Below the pieces are notes generated by a model, which worked only from the letters and a program-made list of their open reading frames with translations, had not been told where the DNA came from and did no database searches. Of a stretch of 8,192 nt of DNA, positions 5,777-8,192 are shown one piece after another (position 1 is the first letter of the stretch; the number at the start of each line of letters is the position of its first letter). Origin of the DNA: JAYQPQ01 sp038145405. Lineage in GTDB: Bacteria; Pseudomonadota; Gammaproteobacteria; Pseudomonadales; GM7GCV1. Position numbers and translations under genes: made by a program. The stretch is from assembly GCA_038145405.1 (NCBI GenBank), contig JAYQPQ010000067.1:1-8192 (forward strand), written 5' to 3'.

Positions 5777-7657
5777 ATGAAGAAAATTGGAAAGGGGATA
5801 TTGGCAATTGCCGTCTCGCTGACTGCGCCCATGCTATGGGCCCAAAGCGCGACGGACTGGCCAGAAACCGTGGGTTATGGCGCTGCCAAATACTCGCCCT
5901 TGGCCCAGATCACGCCGGAAAACGTTGCTGACCTGGAAGTAGCCTGGGTCTATGAAATTGCCGGTCAGACCGGCGGCCGTGGTTATAACACCACCCCGAT
6001 TATGGTCGGCGACCTGATGTTTTTTCCCACGAATTCATTTGCCACCATTACAGCGATAAATGCTGTCACCGGTGAGGAAGTCTGGTCGACCCCCCTGGGC
6101 GAAATCCCTGGATTGCCGGGAAACTCATCCGTTGCCAACCGCGGTATTTCTTACTGGGGTGGCGATGGTGAACATGCACCGCGCATCGTATTGGGAACAA
6201 CGCAGGGCTTCCTGGTGCAGCTGGATGCTGCGAGCGGCAGAGTAGTCGACGGCCTCGGTGCTGTGGTCAATCTCTCCGAAGGCATCATGGACAAGTTTGG
6301 CGGCAACTGGACCGTAGGTGCGCCTCCAGCAATTTATAAAAATACGGCCATTCTTGCCGGCCGCACAGGCGAGCAAGGGCGCTACGGCATCCCCGGCGAC
6401 CCGCGCGCCTTTGACTTGTTGACCGGTGAAGAACTGTGGCGTTTCCACGTGGTACCGCGTCCAGGCGAGCTAAACTACGGCACTTGGGGTGAGGATGGCT
6501 GGCAGGACCGCCGCGGTCCTGGCGTTTGGTCGCCAATGGCGGTCGATGAAGAAAACGGTCTGGTATTCTTCCCCCTGGGTAACGCCACCGACCAGAACTA
6601 CGGTGGTTCGCGTCCTGGCGACAACCTCTACGCGGGCTCCCTGCTGGCCCTGCATGCAGAAACAGGTGAATATGCCTGGCACTGGCAATACGGTCGTCAC
6701 GACATCTTTGACTGGGATCTGAGTGCTCCCCCAGCGCTGGTCACTACCTATCAGAACGGCGAAGCCATTCCCTCTGTCGCGCAGATGACCAAACAGGGCC
6801 TTCTGTTCGTGCATAATCGCCTGACAGGTGAGCCGATCTGGGGTATTGAAGAGTTGCCTGTTCCGGCCTTTGATGCGCCCGGCGACTATGCCGCGCCCAC
6901 CCAGCCCTTCCCGGTCAAGCCCGAAGCGCTGGCGCGTGCCTCCATGGATCGCAGCGAAGTCTGGACCGGATATAACGAGGAGCACACCCAGTATTGTACG
7001 GAGCTGTATGACCGTTCCGTGCAGGCTGGCCCCCACACGCCTTACGGCATGCTGCCCAGCCTGGTGTTCCCGGGTTCTGAGGGTGGCGGCAGCTGGAGCG
7101 GTGTAGGTACCGACCCCGAGCGACGACTGATTTTTGCCAACGCCCGCGACCTGGGAGTAATCGCCCAGTTGCAGGCTCGCACCTCCGGCCCCTTCGATTC
7201 CTTTGGCAAGTCCAAGATACCGACCAGTTTCTACGTTGGTCCCAGCGGTTATCCATGTAATGAACCGCCGTGGAACCGTCTGGTTGCGGTCGACGCGACG
7301 TCCGGCGACATCGTTTGGGAACAGCCGGTAGGTGAGTATGAGGAGCTGACCGCCATGGGCATTACCGGAACGGGTACGGCTACGGCTGCTGGCGGCCCGA
7401 TGGCCACCGCTGGTGGCGTTGTCTTTATCGGTGCTTCCACCGATGGCAAGTTCCGCGCCTATGATTCGGAGACAGGAGAAGAACTCTGGTCCAGCTACCT
7501 CGATCTGAACGTGCGCACAACACCCCTGGGTTACCTGGGTTTTGATGGCAAACAATACGTTGTGGCTATCGCCGGTGGTGGCGACAACAACTTCAACATT
7601 CCGGAACGACCCGGCCAAGACGGCTTGGCCAAAATCGTTGCTTTCCGACTTCCCTAA
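5777..7657 (+). CDS. PQQ-dependent dehydrogenase (quinoprotein, mGDH-type propeller)
   Basis: This 626-residue periplasmic quinoprotein would oxidise a sugar or alcohol with pyrroloquinoline quinone and pass electrons to a quinone or cytochrome. Residues 1-23 are a standard signal peptide (cleavage near LWA-Q, 22/23). Propeller blades are marked by tryptophan-docking motifs such as INAVTGEEVW (94-103), FDLLTGEELW (212-221), LHAETGEYAW (292-301), HNRLTGEPIW (346-355), VDATSGDIVW (505-514) and YDSETGEELW (562-571). HDIFDWD (308-314) and K339 match the catalytic Asp and PQQ-contacting Lys of E. coli membrane glucose dehydrogenase (Asp466 and Lys493, from memory), with the same 27-residue spacing. 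There is no CxxCH, so no fused heme domain, and no adjacent Cys pair as in methanol dehydrogenase; only C407 and C494 are present. Membrane helices are absent beyond the signal. GGAGAG lies 6 nt before ATG. The substrate is unassigned. Confidence 0.88.
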   Translation: MKKIGKGILAIAVSLTAPMLWAQSATDWPETVGYGAAKYSPLAQITPENVADLEVAWVYEIAGQTGGRGYNTTPIMVGDLMFFPTNSFATITAINAVTGEEVWSTPLGEIPGLPGNSSVANRGISYWGGDGEHAPRIVLGTTQGFLVQLDAASGRVVDGLGAVVNLSEGIMDKFGGNWTVGAPPAIYKNTAILAGRTGEQGRYGIPGDPRAFDLLTGEELWRFHVVPRPGELNYGTWGEDGWQDRRGPGVWSPMAVDEENGLVFFPLGNATDQNYGGSRPGDNLYAGSLLALHAETGEYAWHWQYGRHDIFDWDLSAPPALVTTYQNGEAIPSVAQMTKQGLLFVHNRLTGEPIWGIEELPVPAFDAPGDYAAPTQPFPVKPEALARASMDRSEVWTGYNEEHTQYCTELYDRSVQAGPHTPYGMLPSLVFPGSEGGGSWSGVGTDPERRLIFANARDLGVIAQLQARTSGPFDSFGKSKIPTSFYVGPSGYPCNEPPWNRLVAVDATSGDIVWEQPVGEYEELTAMGITGTGTATAAGGPMATAGGVVFIGASTDGKFRAYDSETGEELWSSYLDLNVRTTPLGYLGFDGKQYVVAIAGGGDNNFNIPERPGQDGLAKIVAFRLP

Positions 7658-7672
7658 GCAGAGGACCCCATC

Positions 7673-8192
7673 ATGAAAAGACGAGACTTTATTCATTCGG
7701 CCCTCGCCACCGCGCTTACCAGCGGTGTTACGGCTAGTCGAACTTTTGCTCAGGATGCTGCCCAGGCCCCGACGCCGAGACAAATTCCCTTGCATGCTTA
7801 CTCGCGCTACCTGCACTGGCTGAGAACGCCTGAAGAAGTGGCAGAGGCCTGTTGGGAAATTTCCTGTAAGTACCTGATGGTCACCGTTGGTGGCGCATCC
7901 TCCCACGTCTCAGCGGAGAGTGTGACGACCGACCTGCCACGCTTTGTGAACGCCCTGAACGCCGAGGGCATCGGGGTGCAAGCCATTCGTGGCGGCGGCC
8001 AGACGGATGTCGATGCCGACGTCGAGCGGCTGGTGGGCACCATGGGTGACCTGGGTATCAAATACTACTGGCTGGGTACGGATCGCTATGATCTGAGTCA
8101 GCCACTGATGCCCCAACTGGACGCGGTTAAAGCCAAGGTTGAGCGCTTTGTTCGTCTGAATGAACGCTATGGCACTAAACTGGTTTACCACA
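7673..8192 (+). CDS. Second exported sugar phosphate isomerase/epimerase-like protein (3' end missing)
   Basis: The first 173 codons of a gene that runs out of the window; no stop is reached. It begins 15 nt after the dehydrogenase stop with AGAGGA (7660-7665) as ribosome site, so the two are very likely co-transcribed. The N-terminus MKRRDFIHSALATAL is a good twin-arginine-type signal (RRDFI), with cleavage plausible at TFA-Q (26/27). Residues 42-55 (AYSRYLHWLRTPEE) and the later FVNALNAEGI and VERFVRLNERYG stretches align with the product of the gene at 924 (AYSRTLHWLRSPEE, FVNALAQNGI, VERFAALLEKYQ). They are paralogues with the same architecture. It probably acts on the dehydrogenase product or substrate in the periplasm, an inference from operon structure. 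Metal-site residues lie mostly beyond the window edge. Confidence 0.85.
   Translation, partial: MKRRDFIHSALATALTSGVTASRTFAQDAAQAPTPRQIPLHAYSRYLHWLRTPEEVAEACWEISCKYLMVTVGGASSHVSAESVTTDLPRFVNALNAEGIGVQAIRGGGQTDVDADVERLVGTMGDLGIKYYWLGTDRYDLSQPLMPQLDAVKAKVERFVRLNERYGTKLVYH

Noticed and set aside
6470..7906. A 478-codon open frame on the minus strand
   Set aside because: It lies wholly opposite the PQQ dehydrogenase and the start of the next gene, both with clear family motifs. Its product shows no recognisable domain and is a composition artefact of the real genes.
1..8192. CRISPR array, insertion sequence or phage genes
   Set aside because: No regularly spaced repeats, transposase, integrase or phage protein was seen on either strand.

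Overview
The window looks like gammaproteobacterial chromosome. The basis is the 23S and 5S rRNA sequence, Shine-Dalgarno-led genes, roughly 55-60% GC by eye, and gene families common in marine heterotrophic Gammaproteobacteria. A closer placement, for example Halieaceae or another Cellvibrionales relative, would be a guess.

Layout. Positions 1-270 are the 3' end of a 23S rRNA gene and 447-565 a complete 5S rRNA gene, so the window opens at the tail of an rRNA operon. A strong terminator follows the 5S. Then comes an odd stretch (about 620-790) built partly from 5S fragments: an inverted 16-nt copy, and a partial direct copy split by a 77-nt hairpin-rich insert. A second strong terminator (792-822) ends this region.

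From 924 on, all genes lie on the + strand. (1) An exported TIM-barrel protein of the sugar phosphate isomerase/epimerase type (924-1895). (2) A small exported protein with one c-type heme site and a ComEA-like helix-hairpin-helix tail (best start 2185, end 2709), followed by a terminator. (3) A large fused membrane transporter-like/spermidine-synthase-like protein (2771-5311). (4) An untranslated region that appears to hold a promoter with an overlapping palindrome, a 35-codon Cys-containing small ORF with a very good ribosome binding site, and several RNA hairpins. (5) A PQQ-dependent dehydrogenase of the soluble, heme-less type resembling the catalytic domain of membrane glucose dehydrogenase (5777-7657). 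(6) 15 nt later, the start of a second exported TIM-barrel protein (7673 to beyond the window), a clear paralogue of gene 1.

How they may fit together (inference): the PQQ dehydrogenase would oxidise a sugar or alcohol in the periplasm, the heme-c protein could take its electrons, and the two exported TIM-barrel proteins could isomerise, epimerise or cleave the oxidised product. The fused MFS/spermidine-synthase protein has no obvious role in this and may be an independent gene. The most notable features are the leader region of the dehydrogenase operon and the 5S-derived mosaic behind the rRNA operon.
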